A DNA stretch of 64,000 bases, taken from positions 310,001 through 374,000 of the forward strand of contig JACKEN010000001.1 of NCBI GenBank assembly GCA_020632995.1, written 5' to 3'. The notes beneath the pieces were generated by a model. That model saw only the letters and a list, made by a program, of their open reading frames with translations. It ran no database searches and had not been told where the DNA came from. Position 1 is the first letter of the stretch; each line of letters starts with the position of its first letter. This DNA comes from Deltaproteobacteria bacterium. Its GTDB lineage: Bacteria > Myxococcota > Kuafuiibacteriia > Kuafuiibacteriales > Kuafuiibacteriaceae. A program made the translations under genes and the position numbers. Below, in pieces: positions 7,997 through 17,456 of this stretch.

Positions 7997-9598
7997 TCAA
8001 AACCGCACGTCGATAGGCCCAATACTCCGCGTAGGCGAAGTATCCCGCCCCGCCGCCCAAACCCCCACCGCGGTCGCCCCCCCGACCACCGCCACGCCAG
8101 TAGCCACCCACCAGACCCACCCCGGCACCTTCACCCCCGCGTCCACCAGGTCCTTCACCGGCACCGACGCAGGATCCGGATCCCCATAGGTCGCAAGCAC
8201 CACCCCAGACACGTCCTGGGCCAGCACCTTCACCAGCGCCACGTCATACGAGAACGCATCGGGCTCCCCGCTGAAGCGCGCCACCAGGTGCGGCGCCCCG
8301 TCGACCTGCTCGGCGCGGACCTTCTGGCTCTTGTCCAAGGCGCCGCCGAAGCCCCACAGCTCGATCTGCCCCCCGGAGACCAGGCCGTGGGGGTCGTCGG
8401 CGAGCAGGGCGTCGACCACCAGCTCGACGCCGTCGTCGGCGGGGCGGCGCTCCACCGTGACGGCGGAGACGGCGAGGGCACCTTCGCAGGCCGCCTTGCC
8501 CGACGCCTCTTGAAAGCGCGCTTGCAGGGCGGGGCGGGTCAGCTTCACCTGCAGCGCGGGGTCGAGGCAGCGGGCGGCGCCAATGAGGCGGGCGGCGGCC
8601 GCGTCCCGGCCGCGGAGGTAGTTCACGGCGGCCAGCAACGCCAGGGTCTCGGCCAGCTCCGCGTGCTCGAGGCGGCCGCTGGTGCGGAGCTTGTTCAGGA
8701 AGCCCTCGGCCTCGTCGACCTGCAGGTCGTCGAGGGCGCGGCGGGCGAGGGCGAGGGCCTGGTCGGTGGTCACGCCCTCGATCGCGCGGGCCCGCGCCGC
8801 GGGGCCGGTGGGCTTGTCGCTGAGGGCGCCGATGGCGCGGGCGGCGGCGGCGGCGAGGGCGAGGTCCTTCGCGTCGGCGGCGTGGCGGAGGCGGGCGCGG
8901 GCGATGTCGGCCCGGAGGCGGTGGGCGAGGAAGCGCTCGAGCACCGAGTCCTTCTCGGCCGGCACACGGCCGGGGGAGGGTGGGCGGTCCACGCGGTCGA
9001 GGCGCAGGTAGTGCTTCAGCTCGGGGAGGGCCTCGGCCGCCTTCTGGGCCACCGCCTGCAGCGCGATGAAGGCGGCGCGGTCGGCCTCGATCTCCAGCAC
9101 GCTCGGCGCGCTCGCGGTGACCTTCACCGTCTGCTCGACCTCGGCCCGGCCGGCCGGGGCGTCGTCGGGGCCGCGGACCTCGAGCGCCATCTGCAGGCTG
9201 AGTTGCGCGCCGGGCTCGGCCGAGGTGGCGCGCACCGCGTAGCGGACGAGCACCCCGCCCTTGGTGGGGGCGCCGAGCTCGCCGAAGGGCGCGACCCACA
9301 GGCCGCGGGGGGCGCGGATGGCGAGGGGCACGACGCGGGGGCGCTCGGGGAGGGGGCGGGTGAGGCGGACGGGGAGCTCCACGAACACGGTGTCACCCGC
9401 CGCGAGCTCCAGGGTCGGGCCGTAGGGCACCACGCGGGTCGTCTGCGCGACGTGGGCGGCGAGGACCTGGGCGTCGGTGGCCTCGGCCGGGGCCGCGTCG
9501 GCGAAGGAGAGGTCCTCCTCACCCGGGGCCGCGGCCAGGCAGAGGAGCCCCACCAGGGCGATGGCGCCGGTCCCGTGCACCGCGCACGACGCTAGCAC
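7997..9598 (-). CDS. Secreted, C-terminally membrane-anchored protein with TPR-like helices
   Basis: A 533-residue protein from a GTG start. An N-terminal signal segment (AIALVGLLCLAAAPG) is followed by a beta-rich domain (residues about 60-160), a long alanine-rich helical section (about 165-360) containing TPR-like pairs (ALALARRALDDLQVDEAEGF; LALLAAVNYLRGRDAAAARL) and a second beta-rich part. A single membrane helix near the C-terminus (VPGWVWWVATGVAVVGGATAVG) is followed by a short tail ending IGPIDVRF. Such a layout is common among myxobacterial envelope proteins of unknown function. It is back-to-back with the island operon (14-base gap) and has native high-GC codon use, so it marks the island's right boundary. 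Confidence 0.7.
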   Translation of the reverse strand: MLASCAVHGTGAIALVGLLCLAAAPGEEDLSFADAAPAEATDAQVLAAHVAQTTRVVPYGPTLELAAGDTVFVELPVRLTRPLPERPRVVPLAIRAPRGLWVAPFGELGAPTKGGVLVRYAVRATSAEPGAQLSLQMALEVRGPDDAPAGRAEVEQTVKVTASAPSVLEIEADRAAFIALQAVAQKAAEALPELKHYLRLDRVDRPPSPGRVPAEKDSVLERFLAHRLRADIARARLRHAADAKDLALAAAAARAIGALSDKPTGPAARARAIEGVTTDQALALARRALDDLQVDEAEGFLNKLRTSGRLEHAELAETLALLAAVNYLRGRDAAAARLIGAARCLDPALQVKLTRPALQARFQEASGKAACEGALAVSAVTVERRPADDGVELVVDALLADDPHGLVSGGQIELWGFGGALDKSQKVRAEQVDGAPHLVARFSGEPDAFSYDVALVKVLAQDVSGVVLATYGDPDPASVPVKDLVDAGVKVPGWVWWVATGVAVVGGATAVGVWAAGRDTSPTRSIGPIDVRF

Positions 9599-9783
9599 GA
9601 GGTCTGCCGAGGCGCGCCCCCACGTCCGCCTCCAGCCACGAGGTCCGCTGCTTCGCGCCCCAAGCGTGTCCGGCCGACCGCAGCGCCTTGCCTCGACGCC
9701 ACCCGAGAACGCCGCAGCCGTCGCTCGCGTGCCTCGCTCGAGCCCCCCGTGCGTCCACCCGCCCGCCCTGCTAGCCTCCGCTC

Positions 9784-10185
9784 GTGGCCCGCCGTCTCCG
9801 CTTCCCCCTGCTCCTGGCGTGGGCGCTGGTATGCCTGGCTGGCTGCGGCGGGCGCACCGTCCACCGCCCGCTGGAGCTGTTCGTGGGGGGGATCTCGGGC
9901 CGCGCGATGACCCTGGTGGTGCTGGTGTTCCCCGGCGGCGAGCCGGCCTGCGCGAGCATGAGCGCGTCGACCGCGCAGGGGGCCGACGCGCCGATCCGGG
10001 CGGAGTGGCACCGGGGCGCGGACGAGCGGGGGCTCCTGTTGGACGCGGTGGACGCCGAGCAGATCACCCTGGCGGTCTACACCGAGGACGCGGACGGGCA
10101 GGTGATCCAGTTCGTCTGCCAGGACATCGAATACGCGGACCTGGAGTCACCGAGCCTGTCGATTCAGTTGCGCGCCGCGGGGTAG
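9784..10185 (+). CDS. Small lipoprotein, function unknown
   Basis: A 133-residue protein starting at a GTG. Residues 1-21 are a lipoprotein signal peptide ending in the lipobox LAGC, so the mature protein would be anchored through Cys21. The mature part is beta-rich with three cysteines (PACASM, VCQDIEY) that could form a disulfide. No family was recognised. It precedes the protein kinase gene by under 100 bases on the same strand. Confidence 0.65.
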   Translation: MARRLRFPLLLAWALVCLAGCGGRTVHRPLELFVGGISGRAMTLVVLVFPGGEPACASMSASTAQGADAPIRAEWHRGADERGLLLDAVDAEQITLAVYTEDADGQVIQFVCQDIEYADLESPSLSIQLRAAG

Positions 10186-10272
10186 CTCACGTGTTCCATC
10201 TGCGTGACGACCGCGCTCCTGGCTCAAAAAAGATCTTCCGGGCCCGGGCTCGCCCCGTATAGTACGCGCGCC

Positions 10273-11496
10273 TTGTCCGAGCCGTTTGGATCCTTCGAGC
10301 TGCTGCGCCTGTTGGGCCGCGGTGGCATGGCCGAGGCTTTCATCGCCCAGCACAGCCCCGACGAGCACCCGCTGGTGCTGAAGCGGATCCGCCCCGACTA
10401 CGCGCACAACGAGGAGTACCTGCGGCGCTTCGTGCTCGAGGCGCAGGTCGCGTCGCGCCTGCACCACCCGAACCTGGCGAGCTTCCGCGAGTTCGGGCGG
10501 GTAGGGCGCTGCCACTACCTCGTGATGGACATGGTGCGCGGGCACAGCCTGCACCGGCTCCTCGACGTGGTGTTCCTGCAGCAGGAGCCGCCGCCCCTCA
10601 CCGTGGCGATGGCGCTGTCGGCCGGCATCCTCGACGGGCTCGCCGCGATGCACGCGGTGAAGGACGAGGCGGGGCGCCCGCGGCCGATGCTCCACCGCGA
10701 CGTCACCCCCTCGAACGTGATCGTGGCCCAGGACGGGCACCCGGTGATCATCGACTTCGGAATCACCAAGGACGTGCTCGGGCCCGCCATCACCCTGCCG
10801 GGCAAGGTGATCGGCACCGCGCGCTACATGTCGCCCGAGCACAGGAAGGCCGAGTACATCGACACCCGCGCCGACGTGTTCTCGGCCAGCGTGATCCTGT
10901 ACGAGCTCCTCTTCGGCAAGCACCCCTGGCCGCCCCTCAACACGATGAAGGAGCTCTTGCGGGTGACCTTCGATCCGCCGGAGATCACCGACGCGATGTC
11001 CGCGCACGTGCCGCGCGAGATCATCGACGTGGTCCTGAAGGGGCTGGCCAACGATCCCGCGGATCGCTTCACCGACGCGGCCGAGATGCGGGACGCCCTG
11101 TTCGCGTGCAAGACGTGCCCGCGCCAGCTGAACGCCGAGCGCCTCCACGAGGTGGCGGCCTGGGTCGACACCCTGAACCTGCCCCTCGACGAGGATCTGT
11201 CCCGGCCCGTGGTCGACCTGGTCGACGCCACGGGCGAGGAGGAGGTCATGTGGACGTCCTCCGGGAGCCTCTCCACCGACGAGGCGTGGGCCGAGGATCC
11301 GACCCTGCCGCCCTCCCAGCCCCTCACCGTGCCCCCGCTCCCGCCCCCTCGGGCCGCCGCCCTGGTCGAGGCCGGGGGCACCGAGGAGGTCGACGTGAAG
11401 GCGGCCCTGGGAACAACCCTGCCCGCCAAGCTCATCGGCATCGGTGTGGCCTTGCTCACACTCGGCGGCCTGGTCTGGCTCTTCCTGGACTCGTAA
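10273..11496 (+). CDS. PknB-type serine/threonine protein kinase with C-terminal membrane anchor
   Basis: A 407-residue Hanks-type kinase. Motifs in order: glycine loop GRGGMAEAF, the ATP-binding Lys in VLKRI, catalytic loop HRDVTPSNV (Asp143), DFG as DFGITKD, activation-segment end MSPEH, and the conserved Arg in subdomain XI (DPADRFTDA). After the kinase domain (about residues 5-280) comes a Pro/acidic linker and a final transmembrane helix (IGIGVALLTLGGLVWLF), so the kinase faces the cytoplasm. I place the start at the TTG before SEPFGSFELL, the usual beginning of such kinases; a GTG at 10204 would add 23 residues. A TATAGT -10-like hexamer lies just upstream of the TTG (10258-10263), which would fit a very short leader. 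Two GHKL-ATPase genes follow directly. Confidence 0.85.
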   Translation: MSEPFGSFELLRLLGRGGMAEAFIAQHSPDEHPLVLKRIRPDYAHNEEYLRRFVLEAQVASRLHHPNLASFREFGRVGRCHYLVMDMVRGHSLHRLLDVVFLQQEPPPLTVAMALSAGILDGLAAMHAVKDEAGRPRPMLHRDVTPSNVIVAQDGHPVIIDFGITKDVLGPAITLPGKVIGTARYMSPEHRKAEYIDTRADVFSASVILYELLFGKHPWPPLNTMKELLRVTFDPPEITDAMSAHVPREIIDVVLKGLANDPADRFTDAAEMRDALFACKTCPRQLNAERLHEVAAWVDTLNLPLDEDLSRPVVDLVDATGEEEVMWTSSGSLSTDEAWAEDPTLPPSQPLTVPPLPPPRAAALVEAGGTEEVDVKAALGTTLPAKLIGIGVALLTLGGLVWLFLDS

Positions 11497-11525
11497 GCGG
11501 ACGGCAACTTCGTCCTTGGCCCGGG

Positions 11526-13664
11526 ATGGACTATCCTGAGGTGGCCGTGGCGGCGCCTGGTCCACGACAGTCTTTCAACGTCGACGTCCCGGGGCTCCTC
11601 GCGGCCCTCACCGAGCAGTTCCCGGAGCCGCTCCTCTGCGTCCGCGAGCTGGTGCAGAACGCGGCCGACGCGGGCTCGGGGCGCATCGAGACCGACGTGG
11701 CCTACGACGCCTCGCGAGGCCTCTTGCGCCTGTCGGTGCGGGACGACGGCCGCGGCATGAACGCGGACGAGGTCGAGGCGTACCTGACCATCGGCTTCTC
11801 CGACAAGGACACCAACCGGCAGCGCGGGCGCTTCGGGGTCGGGAAGCTGTCGCCGTACGCGCTCGGGATCATGCGCATGGTGGTGGAGACCTGCGACGGC
11901 CACCAGACCCATCGCATCAGCTTCAACTCCGACGGCTCGGGCACCATCGCGCGCCTCGAGGCGCGGCCGCGCGGCACCGTGGTGCGGGTCTACAAGCGCT
12001 GCGGTCGCGAGGAGGCCGAGGCGCTGGCCGAGCGCACCTTCAAGCTGGTGCAAGAGACCTGCGGCAGCATCGCGATCCCGCTCTTCGTCAACGGCACCCC
12101 GGTGAACCGGGACATCGCGCTGCCCACGATCTACGCCCTCAACTTCAACGCGCCGGCGGGCAAGGGCGTCCTCGGGATCACCGCGGAGCCCACGCACACG
12201 TTGATGGGCGGCGGCATCGTGCTCGAGACGGCGGCGCCGGTGCTGGGCGACGAGGTCTCGTACATCCTCGACTCGCCGCGCCTGTCGCCGACCCTGTCGC
12301 GGAACGCGGTGCGCCGGGACCAGGCCTTCGACGAGCTCCTCCGCGCGGCGCGCGCGCGCATGCCCGCCTTCACCGCGCACGTGGCGCGCCAGCTCCGGGT
12401 GCGCTGCGATCGCCTGCGCTCCGAGGGCACCCCGGTGGAGCGCGGGCTCGATCAGAACGATCGCGCCGCCCTCGAGTGGCTGCGCTCGCTCCTCTTGCAG
12501 CCCGAGGAGGACGCGCCGGGCTCGGTGGTGCGCGACGCGCCGGTGCTCGAGACGGCGGACGGCAGCCTGGTCTCGGCCAACGAGCTCATCGAGGTGATCC
12601 GGCGCGAGGGCCGGGTGCCGATCTCGCGGGTGCCGCGCACCCCGGAGGAGATCGGCGGCTACGTGGATCGCGGGATCCCGGTGCTGCTCCTGTACCGCGA
12701 CCTCGAGGACTTCCTCGAGCGCCAGGGCATCCCGAGCGTCGAGGTGGACGGCCTCGACGACGGGGTCGAGATCGAGGAGCTGGAGTGGGGCCGGGGCGAG
12801 GCGGCGCTCGCGGATCGCGCGATGGTGGTGAAGCGGGTCCCCGCCCGCGGCGCCGCAGTGGTGGTCGCGGTGGGCCTGTTGGCCGCGGCCGGCCTCGCCG
12901 GCTACGCGCGCTTCGGGGGCGGGCCGGCGGTGGACGCGCCGGTGGCGTACGCCCCCGCGCCCGGCGACGTGGTGGAGCCCGGCGACGCGCCGCCCGAGGG
13001 CGAGCCGGCGGCGTCGCCCCAGGAGACGCCCCCCACCGTGAGCCCGCCGCGCGCGAGCTCGCTCGTGACCCTGGCCGGGGTGGTGGCGGCGCTGTCCGCC
13101 GCAAGCGGGCTTGCGCTCATCTACCTGACCATGGCCTCCCGCCGGAAGCCGAGCCAGAGCTGGCTCCGGGCGGAGGCGGGGGCGCCCCTCACGGTGGGCG
13201 AGACCCGGCGGCGGCGCCTCAACGTGCTCTCCCGGGCCCTGCTGCACCCGGTGGACTTCGTGGTGGCGCGGGGCTGGTCCATGCGGGCCTCGGGGCCGAA
13301 GCCGCTCGGGGCCTCGGCCGGCATCCAGGGCTACCGCGAGCTCGCGCCCGAGCAGCCGATCCGCTCCGGGGTCCGCCTCGACCTCGACCGGGTGCGCATC
13401 GGCTTCGTCGACCTCATGTCGCAGTCCGGCGACCCGAACGACGGCCGGGTGCTCCTGCGCCGGCAGGGGCGCATTCTCTTGAATAGAAACCACCCGACCA
13501 TCCGCGATCTCATCCTGGTCGCGGAGTCGAACCCGATGCAGGCCCGCTTGCTCCTCGACGTGCTCCTCGCCACCGACCCGGACCTCGCCAAGGGCACCGA
13601 CCCCCGCCAGGTGGAGTGGGATCTGTTGGGCCGGGCCGAGCAGGGCCTCAGGGGGCTCGCGTGA
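11526..13664 (+). CDS. HSP90-like (GHKL) ATPase with two membrane segments
   Basis: A 712-residue protein. The N-terminal 220 residues are a Bergerat-fold ATPase: N box ELVQNAADAG (Glu41, Asn45), G1 box DDGRGMN (73-79), G2 box GRFGVGKLSP (101-110), and further HSP90-like elements such as 'SPRLSPTLSRNAVRRD'. The middle is soluble. A hydrophobic segment lies near residue 440 (AAVVVAVGLLAAAGLAG) and another near 515-535 (LAGVVAALSAASGLALIYL), separated by a Pro/Glu linker, so a periplasmic loop is likely. The C-terminal 170 residues are again cytoplasmic-looking. It starts 29 bases after the kinase gene, and its stop overlaps the GTG of the next ATPase gene (GTGA). Client and role are unknown. 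Confidence 0.75.
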   Translation: MDYPEVAVAAPGPRQSFNVDVPGLLAALTEQFPEPLLCVRELVQNAADAGSGRIETDVAYDASRGLLRLSVRDDGRGMNADEVEAYLTIGFSDKDTNRQRGRFGVGKLSPYALGIMRMVVETCDGHQTHRISFNSDGSGTIARLEARPRGTVVRVYKRCGREEAEALAERTFKLVQETCGSIAIPLFVNGTPVNRDIALPTIYALNFNAPAGKGVLGITAEPTHTLMGGGIVLETAAPVLGDEVSYILDSPRLSPTLSRNAVRRDQAFDELLRAARARMPAFTAHVARQLRVRCDRLRSEGTPVERGLDQNDRAALEWLRSLLLQPEEDAPGSVVRDAPVLETADGSLVSANELIEVIRREGRVPISRVPRTPEEIGGYVDRGIPVLLLYRDLEDFLERQGIPSVEVDGLDDGVEIEELEWGRGEAALADRAMVVKRVPARGAAVVVAVGLLAAAGLAGYARFGGGPAVDAPVAYAPAPGDVVEPGDAPPEGEPAASPQETPPTVSPPRASSLVTLAGVVAALSAASGLALIYLTMASRRKPSQSWLRAEAGAPLTVGETRRRRLNVLSRALLHPVDFVVARGWSMRASGPKPLGASAGIQGYRELAPEQPIRSGVRLDLDRVRIGFVDLMSQSGDPNDGRVLLRRQGRILLNRNHPTIRDLILVAESNPMQARLLLDVLLATDPDLAKGTDPRQVEWDLLGRAEQGLRGLA

Positions 13665-15643
13665 GCGAAGACGGCTCCGGCCCCACCGACATGAAGCTCG
13701 GGCCCGCGGTGCGGCGGCCCGACGCGGGGCGGGTGGTGCCCCAGGCGCCCGACGCGCGGGGGCCCGAGGAGCTCCGCTCGGACCTGTTCGAGCGCATCGA
13801 CGTGGCGGCCTCGGTCAAAACCCAGCCGGTGAGCCCGGGGGCGGCGCGCCGCCCGCTGTACCGCGCGGACCCCGACCGCGTGCTCCGGGTGCTGAGCGCC
13901 AACCAGTTCGAGGACCCCTTCCTCGCGTTCCGGGAGCTGTACGCCAACGCCCTCGACGCGGTGCGGGGCCGGCGCGACCCGAAGATCGAGCTCAAGGTGG
14001 CGGCGGACCGGGTGGTGGTCGAGGACAACGGCACCGGCCTCGACGAGCCGGGCATCGAGGCGCTCACCACGCTCGGCATGTCGACCCGCCGGGGGCGCGA
14101 CGCGATCGGGCGCTTCGGCATCGGCTTCGCGTCGATCTTCGATCCGAGCCTCGGGGTGCAGCGGGTGGACTTCCACGCGGTGCGCTACGGGCTGGACGAG
14201 GGGATCCTGATCCGCTTCCTCCCCGACGTGAGCGGCGGCGTCTCCATCCGGGTGGAGGACGCCCCGGTGCCCCGCTGCGGCGGCAGCCACCTCGAGGTCT
14301 GCTTCGACGCCGGGCGCGCCCCCGAAGACCGGGTGGCCCGCGCGGTGGAGGTGTTCGAGACCCACGCCGCGTACTCCGGCGTGCACACCGAGCTCAACGG
14401 CCGCCCCCTCGGCAAGGAGCTGTCCGACTACATCCGGGCCGAGATCGCGCACGGCGAGTGGAGCGCGGTGGAGCGGGCCCTGGTGGCGGCGAGCGCGGTG
14501 AAGGGGCCGGTGGGGGTGGCGGCGATCGACCCGTCCCGCGCCGAGTCCAAGTTCCGGGTGTACCAGCGCGGCCTCTTCGTGTGCGAGATCCCGCTCGCCC
14601 GGGTGCAGGGCAAGCCGTGGCCGCGCGGGGTGTTCGGCGCGGCCCAGGCCGAGGGCCTCGAGCTCGTGGCCAGCCGCAACGCCTTCGTCGAGAACGAGCG
14701 CTACCAGCGCTTCCAGGAGGAGCTCCGCAGGCTGGCTTACGAAGCGGCCTATCGGGTGGTGCGCTACTACGAGCAGAGCAAGGACACCTACGCCCGCATC
14801 GTGCTCCTCGACGCGCTCCGCCGCGGCCTCAGGAGCGCCACCCCCGAGAGCCTGATGGCGGAGTCCGAGGACCTCTTCTCGTCCGCGGTGGTGCGCTCGC
14901 CCCTGTTCTCGGCCTGGGGGCAGAAGAAGATGTTCTCGTTCGAGGAGCTGGTGGCGCTCAAGCAGGCCGACCGCTTCCGGGCGCTCTCGTACCGCCCCGC
15001 GTGGCGCGACAAGGAGGGCGGGCCGATCCTGCGGGCCGACGACTCGATCGAGCGGGACATCTTCCGCAAGCTGTCCGGCATGCGCGAGATGCCGGCGGCG
15101 GCGCGGGCGGAGGAGATCGCGTCCCCCACCTTCTTCTCGCGGGTGCGCGACAAGCTGATGAGCGGGCCCCGGGCGGAGTACTCGCTCTTCCAGCGCCCGG
15201 TCGACGCCAAGGACGTGCCCGAGGGGACCCGGAAGCTGGTGCAGGCGCTCGAGGCCTTCATGGCCACCGAGGAGGTGGCGGAGGCCCTGGCCCGGCTCCT
15301 CCCCGGCGCGCTGCCTCACCTCGGCTACGGCCGCAGCACCAACGCCTTCGGGCCGGTGGCGGCCTACCGGATGGGCGAGATCCGCTTCAACGTGGCGCAC
15401 CGGGCGGTGCGCCGGCTCTCGAAGGGCACCGACGCCAAGCTGGGGGCCCGGGCCCTGCTCCCGGTGCTGGCCCACGAGCTCGCCCACATGTGCCACGAGC
15501 TCCACGACCTCGACTTCTATCGCACCAGCCGGGCCATCCTGCGGGCCCTGGCGGTGGCGGCGGCCAAGGTGGACGCCCGGGAGCTGTCCCCCGAGATGCC
15601 CACGATGGGCATCCAGCGCTTCCGGACCGAACCGGGGGTGTAG
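13661..15643 (+). CDS. HSP90-like (GHKL) ATPase with C-terminal HELAH motif
   Basis: A 660-residue soluble protein translated from a GTG that overlaps the previous stop. The ATPase domain (about residues 70-260) shows the N box ELYANALDAV, G1 box EDNGTGLDEPG and G2 box GRFGIGFASIFD. A second part carries 'ASRNAFVENERYQRFQEEL', the counterpart of the catalytic-loop region of HSP90. Near the C-terminus, residues 605-609 read HELAH followed by MCHELHD, a zincin-type HExxH, in a helical context ('ARALLPVLAHELAHMCHEL'). This would make it a chaperone-like ATPase joined to a metallopeptidase-like domain; whether it cleaves anything is inference. It is the third gene of a kinase-ATPase-ATPase set and clearly diverged from its upstream paralogue. 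Confidence 0.75.
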   Translation: MSEDGSGPTDMKLGPAVRRPDAGRVVPQAPDARGPEELRSDLFERIDVAASVKTQPVSPGAARRPLYRADPDRVLRVLSANQFEDPFLAFRELYANALDAVRGRRDPKIELKVAADRVVVEDNGTGLDEPGIEALTTLGMSTRRGRDAIGRFGIGFASIFDPSLGVQRVDFHAVRYGLDEGILIRFLPDVSGGVSIRVEDAPVPRCGGSHLEVCFDAGRAPEDRVARAVEVFETHAAYSGVHTELNGRPLGKELSDYIRAEIAHGEWSAVERALVAASAVKGPVGVAAIDPSRAESKFRVYQRGLFVCEIPLARVQGKPWPRGVFGAAQAEGLELVASRNAFVENERYQRFQEELRRLAYEAAYRVVRYYEQSKDTYARIVLLDALRRGLRSATPESLMAESEDLFSSAVVRSPLFSAWGQKKMFSFEELVALKQADRFRALSYRPAWRDKEGGPILRADDSIERDIFRKLSGMREMPAAARAEEIASPTFFSRVRDKLMSGPRAEYSLFQRPVDAKDVPEGTRKLVQALEAFMATEEVAEALARLLPGALPHLGYGRSTNAFGPVAAYRMGEIRFNVAHRAVRRLSKGTDAKLGARALLPVLAHELAHMCHELHDLDFYRTSRAILRALAVAAAKVDARELSPEMPTMGIQRFRTEPGV

Positions 15644-15698
15644 GCAGATCTGACGAGGCCTTTACCGGCCGCGAAATACGCCGAACAATGCCGTGGGT

Positions 15699-17456
15699 AT
15701 GTCCGCCTGGGACCGCTTGGACGCCTGGCTGAACCCGGGTGCTGCCCCGTCCGCGGACGAGCGTCGTCAGCGTCGGCTCCTGTTCAGCATGAGCGTCAGC
15801 CTGTTGGCAGGCGCGTCGTTGGTGCTGGCCCTGCACCTGTCCCTCGGCAACACCGCGCTCGCCGGAGCCTTCGGGTTGCTGGTGATCCTGGGGGCGGCCT
15901 CGGTGGTGGGCCTCAGGCGCTCCACCTCGAGGCTGGTCGCCCACCTCGTGCCGCTGCAGGTCTTCCTCGCCGCTACCCTCATCAACTACGCCAACGATGG
16001 CCTGGGCTACCCGTCCTTCTTCGCCCTCGTGCTTGCCCCTCAGGTGGCGTTCCTCCTCGACGGCGCCCGGTCCGGGGTGATCTTCGCGGTGCTCTCGGGG
16101 TTGGAGATGGTCTACCTGGCCGCGGTGCATCCAGACCCCGCCGCGGTGTCCCAGCGGCCAGGGTGGGCCACCATGACGCTCGTGGGGGGCACGGCGGTCC
16201 TGGTCATGGTGAGCGGCCTGACCTGGGCCTACGAGGCCCTCAAGACCAGCACCGTGCGCGAGCTCGAGCAGGAGCGGGAGCGGGCGCGCCAGGCCAACGC
16301 GGCCAAGGGCGAGTTCCTCGCCAACATCAGCCACGAGATCCGGACCCCGATGAACGGGGTCCTCGGCATGCTGGAGCTGATGCAACAAGACTTGCAAGGC
16401 GAGCACCGCGACATGGCGAGCACTGCGGTCCGCTCGGCCCGCTCGCTCTTGGCCCTGTTGGGCGACGTGCTCGACATGTCGAAGCTCGAGGCGGGGGCGC
16501 TCGAGCTCGAGGCCCGTCGGGTGGACCTGGTGGACCTGGTCACCGGCGCCGCCGCCCTCTTCGAGGAGGCGGCCAGGAAGCGTGGCCTCCGCATGCAGGT
16601 GGAGGCTCCGGCGCCGAGCGCGGTGCCCCATGTCCTCGGTGACCCGGTGCGGCTGCGCCAGGTGCTCCACAACCTCCTGGGGAACGCGGTGAAGTTCACC
16701 GAGGCGGGGGAGGTGACGGCGCGCCTGGTGGCGGAGCGCGTGCAGGACGACCTGCAGGTGAGCGTGATCATCGAGGACACCGGCTGCGGGATCCCGCCCG
16801 ACCGCCTGGAGCTGGTCTTCGAGCGCTTCCGCCAGGGCGACGGCTCCACCACCCGGCGCTTCGGGGGGACCGGCCTGGGGCTCGCCATCAGCCGCGATCT
16901 CGCGGTGCGCATGGGCGGCACCCTCGAGGTCAAGAGCACGGTGGGCGAGGGGAGCCGCTTCACCCTGCGGCTCCGCCTGCCGGTGGCCGGCCCCGGCGCC
17001 CCGCCCAGCTCCGGCATGACGATGGACGTCCCCATCCGGGTCGTCCCGCGCCCCGACGGCGGGCAGGCCCTGCCGGTGCTCGTGGTCGAGGACGACGCGG
17101 TGAACCGCCTCGTCTGCACCAAGATGCTCGAGCGCCTCGGGGTCCGCTACCGGGCGGTCGAGAACGGGGCCGAGGCGGTCGACGCGGTGGCGGCCGAGCC
17201 CTTCTCCCTCGTCCTGATGGACTGCCACATGCCGGTGATGGACGGCTTCGAGGCCACCCGCCGCATCCGCGGCACGGCCGGCGACTCGGGCCAGACCCCG
17301 ATCGTGGCCCTGACCGCGCTCGCGGTGGTCGGCGATCGCGAGCGCTGCATCGAGGCGGGGATGGACGACTTCCTCTCGAAGCCGATCAGCCAGCGGGCGC
17401 TGGCCCAGATGCTCGAGCAGTTCTCGGTCCTCAGTACCGATAGTGCTCCGGCTTGA
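15699..17456 (+). CDS. Hybrid sensor histidine kinase with receiver domain
   Basis: A 585-residue membrane kinase. About six transmembrane helices occupy residues 25-180, with no large extracellular loop. A coiled-coil 'RELEQERERARQA' leads into HisKA with the phospho-acceptor in NISHEIRTPMNG (His212). The HATPase domain has the N box NLLGNAVKFTE, G1 DTGCGIPPD, the F box FERFRQGD and G2 GGTGLGLAIS. The C-terminal receiver has the acidic pair VVEDD, phospho-Asp in LVLMDCHMPVMDG (Asp508), Thr in ALTA and Lys in LSKPIS. It probably passes phosphate to an unlinked regulator. A GTG six bases upstream (15693) is an alternative start. Its last 26 bases overlap the end of the convergent ahcY gene. 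Confidence 0.9.
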   Translation: MSAWDRLDAWLNPGAAPSADERRQRRLLFSMSVSLLAGASLVLALHLSLGNTALAGAFGLLVILGAASVVGLRRSTSRLVAHLVPLQVFLAATLINYANDGLGYPSFFALVLAPQVAFLLDGARSGVIFAVLSGLEMVYLAAVHPDPAAVSQRPGWATMTLVGGTAVLVMVSGLTWAYEALKTSTVRELEQERERARQANAAKGEFLANISHEIRTPMNGVLGMLELMQQDLQGEHRDMASTAVRSARSLLALLGDVLDMSKLEAGALELEARRVDLVDLVTGAAALFEEAARKRGLRMQVEAPAPSAVPHVLGDPVRLRQVLHNLLGNAVKFTEAGEVTARLVAERVQDDLQVSVIIEDTGCGIPPDRLELVFERFRQGDGSTTRRFGGTGLGLAISRDLAVRMGGTLEVKSTVGEGSRFTLRLRLPVAGPGAPPSSGMTMDVPIRVVPRPDGGQALPVLVVEDDAVNRLVCTKMLERLGVRYRAVENGAEAVDAVAAEPFSLVLMDCHMPVMDGFEATRRIRGTAGDSGQTPIVALTALAVVGDRERCIEAGMDDFLSKPISQRALAQMLEQFSVLSTDSAPA

